A program made the translations under genes and the position numbers. From JBCCJA01 sp039045975 (GTDB lineage Bacteria > Planctomycetota > Planctomycetia > Planctomycetales > Planctomycetaceae), in assembly GCA_039045975.1 (NCBI GenBank), contig JBCCJA010000003.1:62001-126000 (forward strand): a stretch of DNA of 64,000 nt. The letters run 5' to 3'. Positions 1 through 9,449 of this stretch are shown here, in pieces (the first letter of the stretch is position 1; each line of letters starts with the position of its first letter). The notes beneath the pieces are model-generated. The model ran no database searches. It worked only from the letters and a program-made list of their open reading frames with translations, and was not told where the DNA came from.

Positions 1-116
1 GGTAGGGTTTGACAGGTTGGGGGACTGAGGATTGTTGGCCGACGGGGGCTGAGGATTTTTTGGCCGACGCTATGACTCGGGCGCATCCCGGGGCTGACGC
101 CGCCGGGCTCGCCTGT
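1..116. repeat. Intergenic: short tandem duplication plus half of a dispersed repeat
   Basis: No gene is visible here. Bases about 24-70 hold two imperfect copies of a roughly 26-base unit (gactgaggattgttggccga, then ctgaggattttttggccga). Bases about 84-112 carry a GC-rich segment, ggggctgacgccgccgggct, that matches one arm of the dispersed inverted repeats described at 6908, 7325, 17439, 27260 and 34149. Its partner arm, if any, would lie left of the window. Confidence 0.5.
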
Positions 117-704
117 TCAGAGACTTCCCTTGGAGGACGGTACGCCCTGTTGCCGCGGGTCGATCGCGACCGCAGTGCGGAGGCTGCGTGCGGCCGCTTT
201 GAACATCGCCTCGGCGATGTGGTGGCTGTTTTCGCCGTGGTGCAGGACGAAGTGCAGGTTGGCGGGCAGGTTCGTCGCGACCGCGTTCCAGAATTCGCGG
301 ACGAGTTCGGTGTCGAACGTGCCGATCTTCTCGCTCGGGAAGGTGACGGCGTAACCCAAGGCGGGGCGACCGCTTAGGTCGACGGCGGCGGTGACGAGGG
401 CCTCGTCCATCGGCAGGGAGAGGCTGCCGTAGCGGACGATGCCGGATTTGTCGCCGAGGGCGTCGCCGAAGGCTTTGCCGAGCGCGATGCCGACGTCCTC
501 GGTCGTGTGGTGGTCGTCGACCTGCGTGTCGCCGGTTGCCTCGACGGTCAGGTCGAACAGCCCGTGCTTCGCGAACAACGTCAGCATGTGGTCGAGGAAC
601 CCGACGCCGGTCGTGACGGTGCTTCGGCCCGAGCCGTCGAGGTCGATGTCGAGGGTGATTTTCGTCTCGGCGGTTTCGCGTCGGACGCCGGCGGTGCGGG
701 ACAT
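117..704 (-). CDS. hisB: Imidazoleglycerol-phosphate dehydratase
   Basis: HisB removes water from imidazole glycerol phosphate to give imidazole acetol phosphate in cytosolic histidine synthesis. The 195-residue product is the usual size of the single-function enzyme. The two metal-binding repeats are visible: FLDHM near residue 37 with HHTTEDVG at 64-71, and LHHGENSHH at 154-162 followed by IAEAMFKA. No HisB-type phosphatase domain is fused to it. It lies 41 bases downstream of hisC on the same strand, so the two are probably co-transcribed. The ATG start gives the expected N-terminus rich in Arg, Glu and Thr. Confidence 0.96.
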   Translation of the reverse strand: MSRTAGVRRETAETKITLDIDLDGSGRSTVTTGVGFLDHMLTLFAKHGLFDLTVEATGDTQVDDHHTTEDVGIALGKAFGDALGDKSGIVRYGSLSLPMDEALVTAAVDLSGRPALGYAVTFPSEKIGTFDTELVREFWNAVATNLPANLHFVLHHGENSHHIAEAMFKAAARSLRTAVAIDPRQQGVPSSKGSL

Positions 705-745
705 TGGCGGACTCGTTGGTCAGGCGCGCTCCCTACCGGGACCGG

Positions 746-1837
746 CTAAACGGACGGGAGGATCTCGCGGAGGGCCTGCAAGAATAGGTCGATCTGGGGG
801 TCGGTGCCGACCGAGACGCGGAGACCTTCGAGGCCGTTCGGCCCGAACGCGGTCGCATCGGGGAATTTCATGAAGCGGACGAGGATGCGGCGGGCTTTGA
901 GGGCGGCGTAGATCTCGGCGTGCCGGCCCGACGGGTGGGTCGACCACACGAAGTTGGCGTCTGAGGGCGTGACGTCGAAGCCGAGTTCGCGGAGGCCGGC
1001 GGTGAGCCGGGCCCGCGTGGCGACGATTTTCGCCCGGTTGTCGTCGAACCACGCGCGGTCGCGGAGTGCGGCGGCGGCGGCGGCGATCGCCAGGGCGTCG
1101 CAGTTGTAGCTGTCTTTGACCTTGTTCATCGCCGCGACGGTCTCGGGCCGGGCGACCGCGAAGCCGAAGCGGAGGCCGGCGAGGCCGTAAGACTTCGACA
1201 GGCTCCGCGTGAGTACCGTCGACCGGGATCCGCCGTCGTCGGACAGCAACGCCCGCGGCCCGGGCCCGGTCGCGAAATCGGCATACGCCCCGTCGTGGAC
1301 GAGGACGCCGTCGTCGGGCCGGAGGCGGTCGAGCGTCTCGGCCGACCAGTACGTGCCCGACGGCGAGTTCGGGTTCGGGACGAGCAGCAGCCTCGCCCGG
1401 CGGGCTGCGGCGGCGGCCCGCGGCCCGAACGACCAGTCACGATCGAGCATAAGCCGCGTGACGTCCGCGCCCTGAATCGCCGCGAGGGTCTCGTACAGGA
1501 TGTAGCTCGGGTAGGGACACGCGACGGCCTGGCCGGCGTCGACGAACGTCCGCATCAGGATCGTCAGGTTGTCGTCGCTGCCGTTGCCGGGCAGGACCCA
1601 GTCGGGGCCGGGCAGGTCGAGGACCTCCGCGGCGGCTTCCCGGAACGGCGTGCCTAGCGGGTCGGGATAGACGTTCAGCCGGTCGCGGGCCGTGCGTTCG
1701 ATCGCCTCGACCGCCGCCGGCGAGGGCGGATACGGGTTCTCGTTCGTGTTCAGTTTCACCCAGCCGTCGGTCTGCGGCTGCTCGCCCGGGACGTACGGGG
1801 CGAGGGCGTCGACGGCGGGTCGGGTCGGCAGGCTCAA
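746..1837 (-). CDS. hisC: Histidinol-phosphate aminotransferase
   Basis: HisC is a PLP-dependent class I/II aminotransferase. It converts imidazole acetol phosphate and glutamate to histidinol phosphate, the step after HisB. The 363-residue product shows LNTNENPYPPSP near residue 30, PNPNSPSG at 154-161 and Asp182 in HDGAYADF. The PLP lysine is in SLSKSYGLAGLRFGF (Lys215). It is the first gene of a two-gene operon with hisB and is divergent from sdhC. The start at 1837 sits in the 188-base divergent promoter region. Nothing is missing. Confidence 0.96.
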   Translation of the reverse strand: MSLPTRPAVDALAPYVPGEQPQTDGWVKLNTNENPYPPSPAAVEAIERTARDRLNVYPDPLGTPFREAAAEVLDLPGPDWVLPGNGSDDNLTILMRTFVDAGQAVACPYPSYILYETLAAIQGADVTRLMLDRDWSFGPRAAAAARRARLLLVPNPNSPSGTYWSAETLDRLRPDDGVLVHDGAYADFATGPGPRALLSDDGGSRSTVLTRSLSKSYGLAGLRFGFAVARPETVAAMNKVKDSYNCDALAIAAAAAALRDRAWFDDNRAKIVATRARLTAGLRELGFDVTPSDANFVWSTHPSGRHAEIYAALKARRILVRFMKFPDATAFGPNGLEGLRVSVGTDPQIDLFLQALREILPSV

Positions 1838-2025
1838 CGGGCGGCGGCGGTGCGGGGTATGGGAAATCTCGTCAGAAGGATCATCGAAAGGCTTCCGCGG
1901 TTCGGCCAGTCCGGTAAGGAACCTCGCCCACGCCAGACCGACTGATTGCGGGGCTTTTTCGGTCTCCTATACTTCGTTGTCGGGCCGATCGTCGGCCCTC
2001 CGTTTCGTTCGTACCGCCAACCGCC

Positions 2026-2892
2026 GTGAACGACGTCGTCCGCGTGCTGACCTCTTCGGTCGGCAAAAAGTACATCATGGGGGGCACCGGGCTGCTGCTC
2101 GTCGGGTTCCTGTTCGCCCACCTGGGCGGGAACCTGCTGATGTTCGTCAGCCCGTCGGCGATCAACACGTACGCGACGGCCCTGCACGCGACCGAGCCGT
2201 TCCTGCTGATCATGGAATTGGGGCTCGCCGGCATCTTCGTCGTGCACATCGCCTGTGCGATCTCTTTGGCCCGGGAAAACGCCTCGGCCCGGCCGGTCGG
2301 CTACGCGAAGACGAAATCGAAGCAGGCCCGCGGGATCCTGAAGTCGGCCCCGCGGATGTGGATGCTGCTGTCGGGGTCGGTCGCGCTCGGCTTCATCGTC
2401 CTCCACATGATCGACATGCGGTTCGGGCTGCGGCCGATGCTCGACGGTTTCATCTACCCGCACGGCTTCCACAACCACTCGACGCCCGAGCACCCGACGG
2501 TCGATATCTACGCACGGGTCGTGTCGATCCTGCAGACGCCGTTGTCCGCTTTGATGTACACCGCAGGCGTGATTTTCATCGGGTTCCACCTGTCGCACGG
2601 ATTCCAGAGTGCGTTCCGCTCGCTCGGATTCGCTCACCGCTGGTACACGCCGCTGCTGATGAAATCGGGCGACGGCATCGCGCTCGCCCTGACGATCGGC
2701 TTCGCGAGCATCCCGGCGTACGTCTGGATGGCCGGGCTGACCGTGCCGGAGCAGACGGCCCCGTCGTATTTCATCCCGGCCTGGGCCGACGCCGACTCGG
2801 CGATCGTTTCCGAACCGGTGCACGAGGACGGGCACGACCACGGGGAGACCGGATCGGCCGCGGCCGCCTCGTCCGAGACGCTGCTGAGGTAA
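2026..2892 (+). CDS. sdhC: Succinate dehydrogenase cytochrome b558 subunit
   Basis: This is the membrane anchor of complex II in the B. subtilis-type family with one fused five-helix subunit, so no sdhD is expected or seen. The 288-residue protein shows five hydrophobic segments, with heme-ligand candidates in HLGGN, VVHIACAISLA, VLHMIDMRFG and GFHLSHGFQ. The start is a GTG at 2026, which gives the conserved VRVLTSSVGKKYIMGGTG opening. The C-terminus ends in an acidic, His-rich tail (HEDGHDHGE) that is not part of the family core. It heads sdhC-sdhA-sdhB. Confidence 0.93.
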   Translation: MNDVVRVLTSSVGKKYIMGGTGLLLVGFLFAHLGGNLLMFVSPSAINTYATALHATEPFLLIMELGLAGIFVVHIACAISLARENASARPVGYAKTKSKQARGILKSAPRMWMLLSGSVALGFIVLHMIDMRFGLRPMLDGFIYPHGFHNHSTPEHPTVDIYARVVSILQTPLSALMYTAGVIFIGFHLSHGFQSAFRSLGFAHRWYTPLLMKSGDGIALALTIGFASIPAYVWMAGLTVPEQTAPSYFIPAWADADSAIVSEPVHEDGHDHGETGSAAAASSETLLR

Positions 2893-2944
2893 TAATCCAT
2901 CAGGGCAAGCCCCGAAGAACTCGTACCTACCCGGTAACGACACG

Positions 2945-4906
<1,962 letters not shown>

Positions 4907-4946
4907 TCCGCGGTACCCACACGGAAACGTCAGACCGCCCCGAGCC

Positions 4947-5723
4947 ATGATCGCACCCGTCGATGACAACCTGATGACGCTGACGCTGAAGGTCTGGCGT
5001 CAGGGCGGACCCGACGACGAAGGCCGCTTCGAAGCACACGAGGTGTCGGGCGTGAACCCCGACATGTCGTTCCTCGAAATGCTCGACGTGCTGAACGAGC
5101 GGCTGATGCAGGACGGCGAAGAGCCGATCGCCTTCGACCACGACTGCCGCGAGGGCATCTGCGGCACGTGCGGCATCATGATCGACGGGCAAGCCCACGG
5201 CCCGCTGCCGAACGTAACGACCTGCGGCCTCCGCATGCGGTGGTTCAAGGACGGACAGACCGTCACGCTCGAGCCGTGGCGGGCGGCCGCGTTCCCCGTG
5301 CTCAAAGACCTCATCGTCGACCGTCAATCGCTCGACAAGGTGCAGCAGGCGGGCGGCTACAACTCGGTCAAAGTCGGGTCGGCGCCCGACGCGAACGCGA
5401 TCCTGGTCCCGAAGAAGCAGGCCGACGCCGCGATGGCGATGGCGGCCTGCATCGGCTGCGGCGCCTGCGTCGCGGCGTGTAAGAACGCCTCGGCTTCGCT
5501 GTTCACGGGTGCGAAGGTGTCGCAGTTCGCTTACCTGCCGCAGGGCGACGGGGAGCGGGCCCGCCGTGTCCAGAACATGGTCGCGGCGATGGACGAAGAG
5601 GGCTTCGGTGCGTGCACGAACACGCTCGAGTGCGGGGCCGCGTGCCCGGCCGGCATCCCGGTCGAGGCGATCGCGAAGCTCAACCGCGAATACCTCGGGG
5701 CCAGCCTGACCGCCGCCGAGTGA
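4947..5723 (+). CDS. sdhB: Succinate dehydrogenase iron-sulfur subunit
   Basis: SdhB carries electrons from the SdhA flavin to the membrane quinone site. The [2Fe-2S] ligands are Cys67, Cys72, Cys75 and Cys93 (DCREGICGTCG, then TTCGLR). The second cluster region has CIGCGACVAAC at 168-178 and a further Cys set in CTNTLECGAACPAGIP. The 258-residue length is normal. It is the last gene of the sdh operon. A perfect long inverted repeat starts seven bases after its stop and may end the transcript. Confidence 0.96.
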   Translation: MIAPVDDNLMTLTLKVWRQGGPDDEGRFEAHEVSGVNPDMSFLEMLDVLNERLMQDGEEPIAFDHDCREGICGTCGIMIDGQAHGPLPNVTTCGLRMRWFKDGQTVTLEPWRAAAFPVLKDLIVDRQSLDKVQQAGGYNSVKVGSAPDANAILVPKKQADAAMAMAACIGCGACVAACKNASASLFTGAKVSQFAYLPQGDGERARRVQNMVAAMDEEGFGACTNTLECGAACPAGIPVEAIAKLNREYLGASLTAAE

Positions 5724-5730
5724 GTCGACA

Positions 5731-5800
5731 CGTTTAGCCGCGTCCGGTAGGACGCGCGTCGATCGCACGGCACGCGCGTCCTACCGGACGCGGCTAAACG
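5731..5800. repeat. Perfect 29-bp-arm inverted repeat between sdhB and gcvT
   Basis: The left arm (5731-5759) begins cgtttagccgcgtccggtag, and its exact reverse complement lies at 5772-5800, with a 12-base spacer. The repeat ends directly at the gcvT ribosome-binding site (ggagg, then ATG at 5809), so an RNA hairpin would abut the initiation region. It has no T-run and is therefore not a classic intrinsic terminator. A related half-copy (ctaccgggaccggctaaac) lies between hisB and hisC near 732-750. Confidence 0.85.
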
Positions 5801-5808
5801 GAGGCCCC

Positions 5809-6909
5809 ATGCCCGACTTGCTCCGCACCCATTTACACGACCGGCACGTCGCCCTCGGCGCGACGATGGTCGATTTCGCCGGCTGGTCGATGCCGGTGCG
5901 GTACGGGTCGATCGTCGAAGAGCACCACGCAGTGCGGACCGGCTGCGGCTTGTTCGACATAGGCCATATGGGCCGGTTGCGGGTCGGCGGTGCGGACGCG
6001 GCGGGCTGGCTCGATTCGCTCGTGACGGCGTCGGTCGCGTCGATGCCGGTCGGCCGCGTGCGGTACGCGTTGGTCTGTCGCGAAGACGGAGGGATCCTCG
6101 ACGACATCCTCATCGACCGGCACGGCGAGGAGGAGTTCGGCCTCGTCGTGAACGCGTCGAACCGGGAGAAGATCGTCGCCCACTTCGCGTCGCATGCCCG
6201 CGACGACGTGTCGGTCGTCGACCAGACACGCCAGACGGCGATGATTGCGGCCCAGGGCCCTCTGGCGGCGGCCGTCATCGACGCCTGGGCCGGCGCGGCG
6301 GTCTCGACGTCGCTGCGGTATTACCGTGGCGTGACGTTCGAGTCGGGCGGAATCGCGTTCCGGATCTCGCGGACCGGGTACACCGGGGAGGACGGGTTCG
6401 AGGTCATTTGCGACGACGGCGGGCCGGTGTGGGACACGTTGCAGGCCGTGCGGGTCGACGGCCTGCCCGACGGCCCCCTGCCCTGCGGTCTCGGGGCCCG
6501 CGACACGCTGCGGCTCGAAGCGGCGATGCCGCTCTACGGACACGAACTGAGCGAAGAGATCGACCCGCTGACGGCAGGGCTAGAGTTCGCGGTCAAAACC
6601 GACGTGGCGTTTCACGGCAGCGAGGCGATCGCGAAGGTCCGCGGCGACGGGCCCGGCCGCAGCCGCGTCGGGCTGAAGCTGTCGGGCAAACGTCCCGCCC
6701 GCGAGGGCTCGGTCGTCCTGGCCGGCGGGGGCGAAGTCGGCACCGTCATGTCGGGCGGGCCGTCGCCGACGCTCGGGAGTCCGATCGCGATGGCGTACGT
6801 CACGGCCGGCTCGGTCTCGGTGGGCGACGCGGTCGAGGTCGACGTCCGCGGTAAGGCGGAACCGGCCGAAGTCGTCCCCCTGCCGTTTTACGAGCGGCCC
6901 AAAAACTAG
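5809..6909 (+). CDS. gcvT: Glycine cleavage system aminomethyltransferase (T protein)
   Basis: GcvT takes the aminomethyl group from lipoyl-GcvH and forms methylene-tetrahydrofolate and ammonia. The 366-residue protein has the N-terminal LHDRHVALGATMVDFAGWSMP and the conserved RTGCGLFDIGHMG. FRISRTGYTGEDGFEV, GARDTLRLEAAMPLYGHEL and a C-terminal G-x-V-x-SGG-PSPTLG barrel segment follow. The partner gcv genes are not adjacent. The ATG at 5809 follows GGAGG, which lies next to the long inverted repeat. I saw no glycine-riboswitch-like region upstream. Confidence 0.95.
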   Translation: MPDLLRTHLHDRHVALGATMVDFAGWSMPVRYGSIVEEHHAVRTGCGLFDIGHMGRLRVGGADAAGWLDSLVTASVASMPVGRVRYALVCREDGGILDDILIDRHGEEEFGLVVNASNREKIVAHFASHARDDVSVVDQTRQTAMIAAQGPLAAAVIDAWAGAAVSTSLRYYRGVTFESGGIAFRISRTGYTGEDGFEVICDDGGPVWDTLQAVRVDGLPDGPLPCGLGARDTLRLEAAMPLYGHELSEEIDPLTAGLEFAVKTDVAFHGSEAIAKVRGDGPGRSRVGLKLSGKRPAREGSVVLAGGGEVGTVMSGGPSPTLGSPIAMAYVTAGSVSVGDAVEVDVRGKAEPAEVVPLPFYERPKN

Positions 6910-6977
6910 CCCGCGGCGCCAGCCGTGGAGGCGTATCGTCGCCTTTCCCCCGTACCCCACGGCTCGCGCCGCGGGCT
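6908..6977. repeat. Dispersed inverted repeat, family A (copy 1)
   Basis: The left arm agcccgcggcgccagccgtg and the right arm ccacggctcgcgccgcgggct pair across about 30 bases. The first bases overlap the TAG stop of gcvT. Copies with the same CGGCG-[T/C]CAGCCGTGG core are at 27260 and 34149, and more diverged copies are at 7325 and 17439. All are intergenic. No T-run follows, so a mobile or REP-like element seems likelier than a terminator. Confidence 0.75.
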
Positions 6978-7001
6978 CGTGTGTTTTTGAACGGATCGGT
7001 C

Positions 7002-7325
7002 ATGGCGAAACGCGACTACTCGGCTTATCAGCAGAAGGTCATCAAGCGGTACTACGACAACCGCGAGGCGATCGACCACACGAAGCTCGCCGAGCTGTGC
7101 ACGACGCTCTATCTCGCGACGGGCAAGAAGCGGGCGAAGAGTTGGGAGGCGGCGGAGAAGGCGATGACGCGGATCGGCGTGCCGGCCGGGCGGGTCAAGC
7201 ACGTGCTCGATTCGGACGACCCGGCCGAGCTGGCGAAGGTCGTCGAGGGTCTCGAGAAGGGCACGCTGAAGCTCGAGACGAACAAGAGGTCGGCCGAGCC
7301 ACAGAAAGGCGAGCCGGGGGCGTAA
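7002..7325 (+). CDS. Small conserved-looking hypothetical protein
   Basis: This is a 107-residue, charged, soluble protein that begins MAKRDYSAYQQKVIKRYYDN. The ATG at 7002 is preferred over the in-frame GTG at 6981, because the latter lies beside the upstream repeat and adds only a short tail. The sequence looks all-helical, with a Lys-rich middle (ATGKKRAKSWEAAEKAM) and a Lys/Glu-rich end. No catalytic motif or known domain was recognised. It is flanked by two family A repeats and is probably transcribed alone. The name carries no functional claim. Confidence 0.75.
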   Translation: MAKRDYSAYQQKVIKRYYDNREAIDHTKLAELCTTLYLATGKKRAKSWEAAEKAMTRIGVPAGRVKHVLDSDDPAELAKVVEGLEKGTLKLETNKRSAEPQKGEPGA

Positions 7326-7404
7326 GCCCGCGGACGGGGCCGCGGTGCGGGTGAAAGCTTCACTGCGTCGCGGAAACATCCCCGGGCTGACGCCGCGGGG
7401 CTCG
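7325..7404. repeat. Diverged family A inverted repeat (copy 2)
   Basis: The left part agcccgcggacggggccgcg begins at the stop codon of the preceding gene. The right part ends ccgggctgacgccgcggggct. The arms pair imperfectly. The right arm closely matches the half-repeat at 84-112 and the right arm at about 17510-17532, which links these copies as one family. Confidence 0.6.
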
Positions 7405-7499
7405 CCTTTGTGATTTCCGGGGCGGACTTCCGGGCGATCGCCAAGATCGGGACGCGACGGGCGAATGACCTGTTGAGACCGGTTTCATCCGAGGAAGTC

Positions 7500-7910
7500 A
7501 TGCTCACGGCCGACGGACGGGGGACGCATTCGCTGCTGGTCGGCTACCTCACGTGGGTGTTCGGCTTCTTCGGGGCCCACCGCTTCTATTACGGCAAGCC
7601 GGTGACGGGCACGATCTGGTTCTTCACGCTCGGCCTGCTGTTCGTCGGCTGGATCATCGACTTGTTCCTGATCCCGTCGATGGACCGCGAAACCGAGCGG
7701 CGGTACGCCCCGGGGGCCTACGATTACAACGTCGCGTGGCTGCTGCAGTCGGTCCTCGGCGTGCTCGGCTTGCACCGGTTTTATTTGGGCAAGTGGGTGA
7801 CGGGGCTGATCTGGCTGTGCACCGGCGGCGTGCTGCTGATCGGGTGGTACTACGACTTTTTGACGCTCAACGAGCAGGTCGATGAGCGGAACCGGGCCGT
7901 CGGCTTCTGA
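7500..7910 (+). CDS. Tandem TM2-domain membrane protein
   Basis: The 136-residue membrane protein contains two TM2-type hairpins. The first is YLTWVFGFFGAHRFYYGKP followed by VTGTIWFFTLGLLFVGWIID. The second is LLQSVLGVLGLHRFYLGKW followed by VTGLIWLCTGGVLLIGWYYD. The repeated G-hydrophobic-G-hydrophobic-HRFY-GK and the aromatic/Gly helix are the TM2 signature; their biochemical role is poorly defined. The ATG at 7500 is preceded by GAGG at a good distance and replaces a longer in-frame GTG/ATT-side start. Its end overlaps the next gene by 29 bases, so the two are probably co-translated. Confidence 0.85.
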   Translation: MLTADGRGTHSLLVGYLTWVFGFFGAHRFYYGKPVTGTIWFFTLGLLFVGWIIDLFLIPSMDRETERRYAPGAYDYNVAWLLQSVLGVLGLHRFYLGKWVTGLIWLCTGGVLLIGWYYDFLTLNEQVDERNRAVGF

Positions 7911-8490
7911 CGAGACTTTGGCGACGGCCCGCGGCTGTCGGGTCGGGTTGCGGGAGTGGGGTGTCGTCTGTGCCGCCGTCGCGGCCGGGCGACAGACGGT
8001 GCTGCTCCGCAAGGGCGGGCTCGCCGACCGGGGCGGCCGCTTCGAGGCGGAACACGACGCGTTCTGGCTGCTGCCGTCGACGTTCCATCCCGACCGCGAC
8101 GCGATCCGAGACGACGCCGCCGACCTGTGGGAGTTGGCCCGTGGCTTGCGAGTCGGCGACCGCGTCACGCTGCCGGCGTTCGTGCGGGTGCTCGCGGCCG
8201 GGCACCTGGCCGACCTCGACCGGCTCGGCGGGCTCGCTGCATTTCACGTTCTGACCGACGCGATGGTGCGGACCCGGTTCGACTATCGCCGCCCGGGTCT
8301 GACGGTGCTGGCGGTCGAGGCGTTCGTCCCCGACCCGCTGCCGGCGATGACCGAGAGCGACGCGACCGGCGGCTGCCGCAGTTGGGTACCGTTCGACGGC
8401 GATGCGACCTTCGCCCCGCCGCCGCGACTGGCCCGCGTCGGGGCCGACCCGGAGGCGGCCGCGGCGGCGGTCCTCGCGGCGACGTCTTGA
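7882..8490 (+). CDS. DUF1802-like protein
   Basis: The 202-residue soluble protein shows LREWGVVCAAVAAGRQTVLL, then RKGGLADRGGRFEAEHDAFW and LLPSTFHPDRD. These are the hallmarks of the DUF1802 family, whose function is not known to me. Its start (ATG at 7882) lies inside the 3' end of the TM2 gene. The C-terminal half (FDYRRPGLTVLAVEAFV) also fits the family. Low-complexity Ala runs at the end are normal for this GC content. Confidence 0.8.
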   Translation: MSGTGPSASDETLATARGCRVGLREWGVVCAAVAAGRQTVLLRKGGLADRGGRFEAEHDAFWLLPSTFHPDRDAIRDDAADLWELARGLRVGDRVTLPAFVRVLAAGHLADLDRLGGLAAFHVLTDAMVRTRFDYRRPGLTVLAVEAFVPDPLPAMTESDATGGCRSWVPFDGDATFAPPPRLARVGADPEAAAAAVLAATS

Positions 8491-8676
8491 CGAGCGGGCG
8501 ACGTGCCGGGCGGCTGCCCGACCGACCGTATCGATTTTGACGGTGCCGTCGATTTTCCGTTGCGGAGACGGCGGGTGTGCGCTAAGGTCGCCTTACTTTT
8601 GTGGGGATACGGCCCACAATGATCTCTGAAAAGATATTTGCGTGGGAAACAAGCCCTTTCCGGGGTTTGTCTGGGC

Positions 8677-9159
8677 ATGCCGTTCGAGACCCTCATCGCC
8701 GGCGAATTGAAGCGTTCGCTCGACGAGCGGTATCGGCTGACGCTGCCCGGCGACTGGGCCGCGGCGGTGACCGACGCCGACGGCGGGTCGGTCCTGAACA
8801 AGGAGCGGGTCGGTTGCCTCAGCCTCTGGCCGGCCGCCGACTGGCGTGTCCAGACCGAGGCGAGCACCGAGGTCGTCCGGCAAAAGATCCGGGCCGGGAA
8901 GCTGGCCGGGCGGTGGGACGAGGTGCAGCGGCTCGGCCGACTGCTCTCGACGCGGTCGCGGGATGTGACGTTCGCGAACCGGTCCCGACTGCTGATTCCG
9001 GAAGGCTTTCGGGAGTTCCTCGGCGTGCCGGGCGGTGGCGACGTGATCGTCGTCGGAGCCGCGGTCTGTGTCGAAATCTGGAACCCCGAGGCGTGGCTCG
9101 ACCAGTTGCGGGTCGACATGCCGGAGTTCGGGACGCTGTTTCGAGAGCTCTCCGGCTGA
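8677..9159 (+). CDS. MraZ-like (AbrB-fold) protein
   Basis: The 160-residue protein has two SpoVT/AbrB-like MraZ half-domains: LKRSLDERYRLTLPGDWAAA near the N-terminus and NRSRLLIPEGFREFLGV followed by VIVVGAAVCVEIWNPEAW near the C-terminus. MraZ proteins are ring-shaped DNA-binding regulators that normally begin the division and cell-wall cluster. Here no mraW, ftsI or murE follows; the next gene converges from the other strand, so this is an orphan. The ATG at 8677 is chosen over the TTG at 8638. Divergence from the classic DxKGR signature leaves the regulatory target open. Confidence 0.75.
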   Translation: MPFETLIAGELKRSLDERYRLTLPGDWAAAVTDADGGSVLNKERVGCLSLWPAADWRVQTEASTEVVRQKIRAGKLAGRWDEVQRLGRLLSTRSRDVTFANRSRLLIPEGFREFLGVPGGGDVIVVGAAVCVEIWNPEAWLDQLRVDMPEFGTLFRELSG

Positions 9160-9400
9160 TCCGGGGCATGTTTCCCACCGATTCCGCTGGCCGGGTTCAG
9201 GCCGGCGGGAGGCAGCGACTCACTCAGCACCCCCGAGCCGTCCCGATCCGCCCCCTCACCAAGGGCGGGCCATCCCCTCACCAAGGATGGGCGTTGGGCA
9301 CGGATGCCGTCTCCCGCCGGCCGGGCCTCGGCCCCTGCGGGTCACTCCGTCATCGCACGGGGTCGGTTCGCGGTCTCGTTCGATATCCGGAAACAAAAAC

Positions 9401-9426
9401 AGCCGGGACGCACCGTCCCGGCTTTT
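9401..9426. terminator. Bidirectional intrinsic terminator
   Basis: A perfect 10-bp stem (agccgggacg / cgtcccggct) with a CAC loop is followed by TTTT and preceded by AAAAAC. It can therefore stop transcription from both the MraZ-like gene on the plus strand and the PilB-type gene on the minus strand. It lies between these convergent genes. The 290-base gap otherwise holds only short repeats (ccctcaccaagg, twice). Confidence 0.85.
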
Positions 9427-9449
9427 CGCGTTTCGCCGACAGTTTCGCG

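Noticed and set aside
5724..5808. Glycine riboswitch upstream of gcvT
   Set aside because: The short gap is filled by a perfect inverted repeat and does not have the size or tandem aptamer pattern of a glycine riboswitch.
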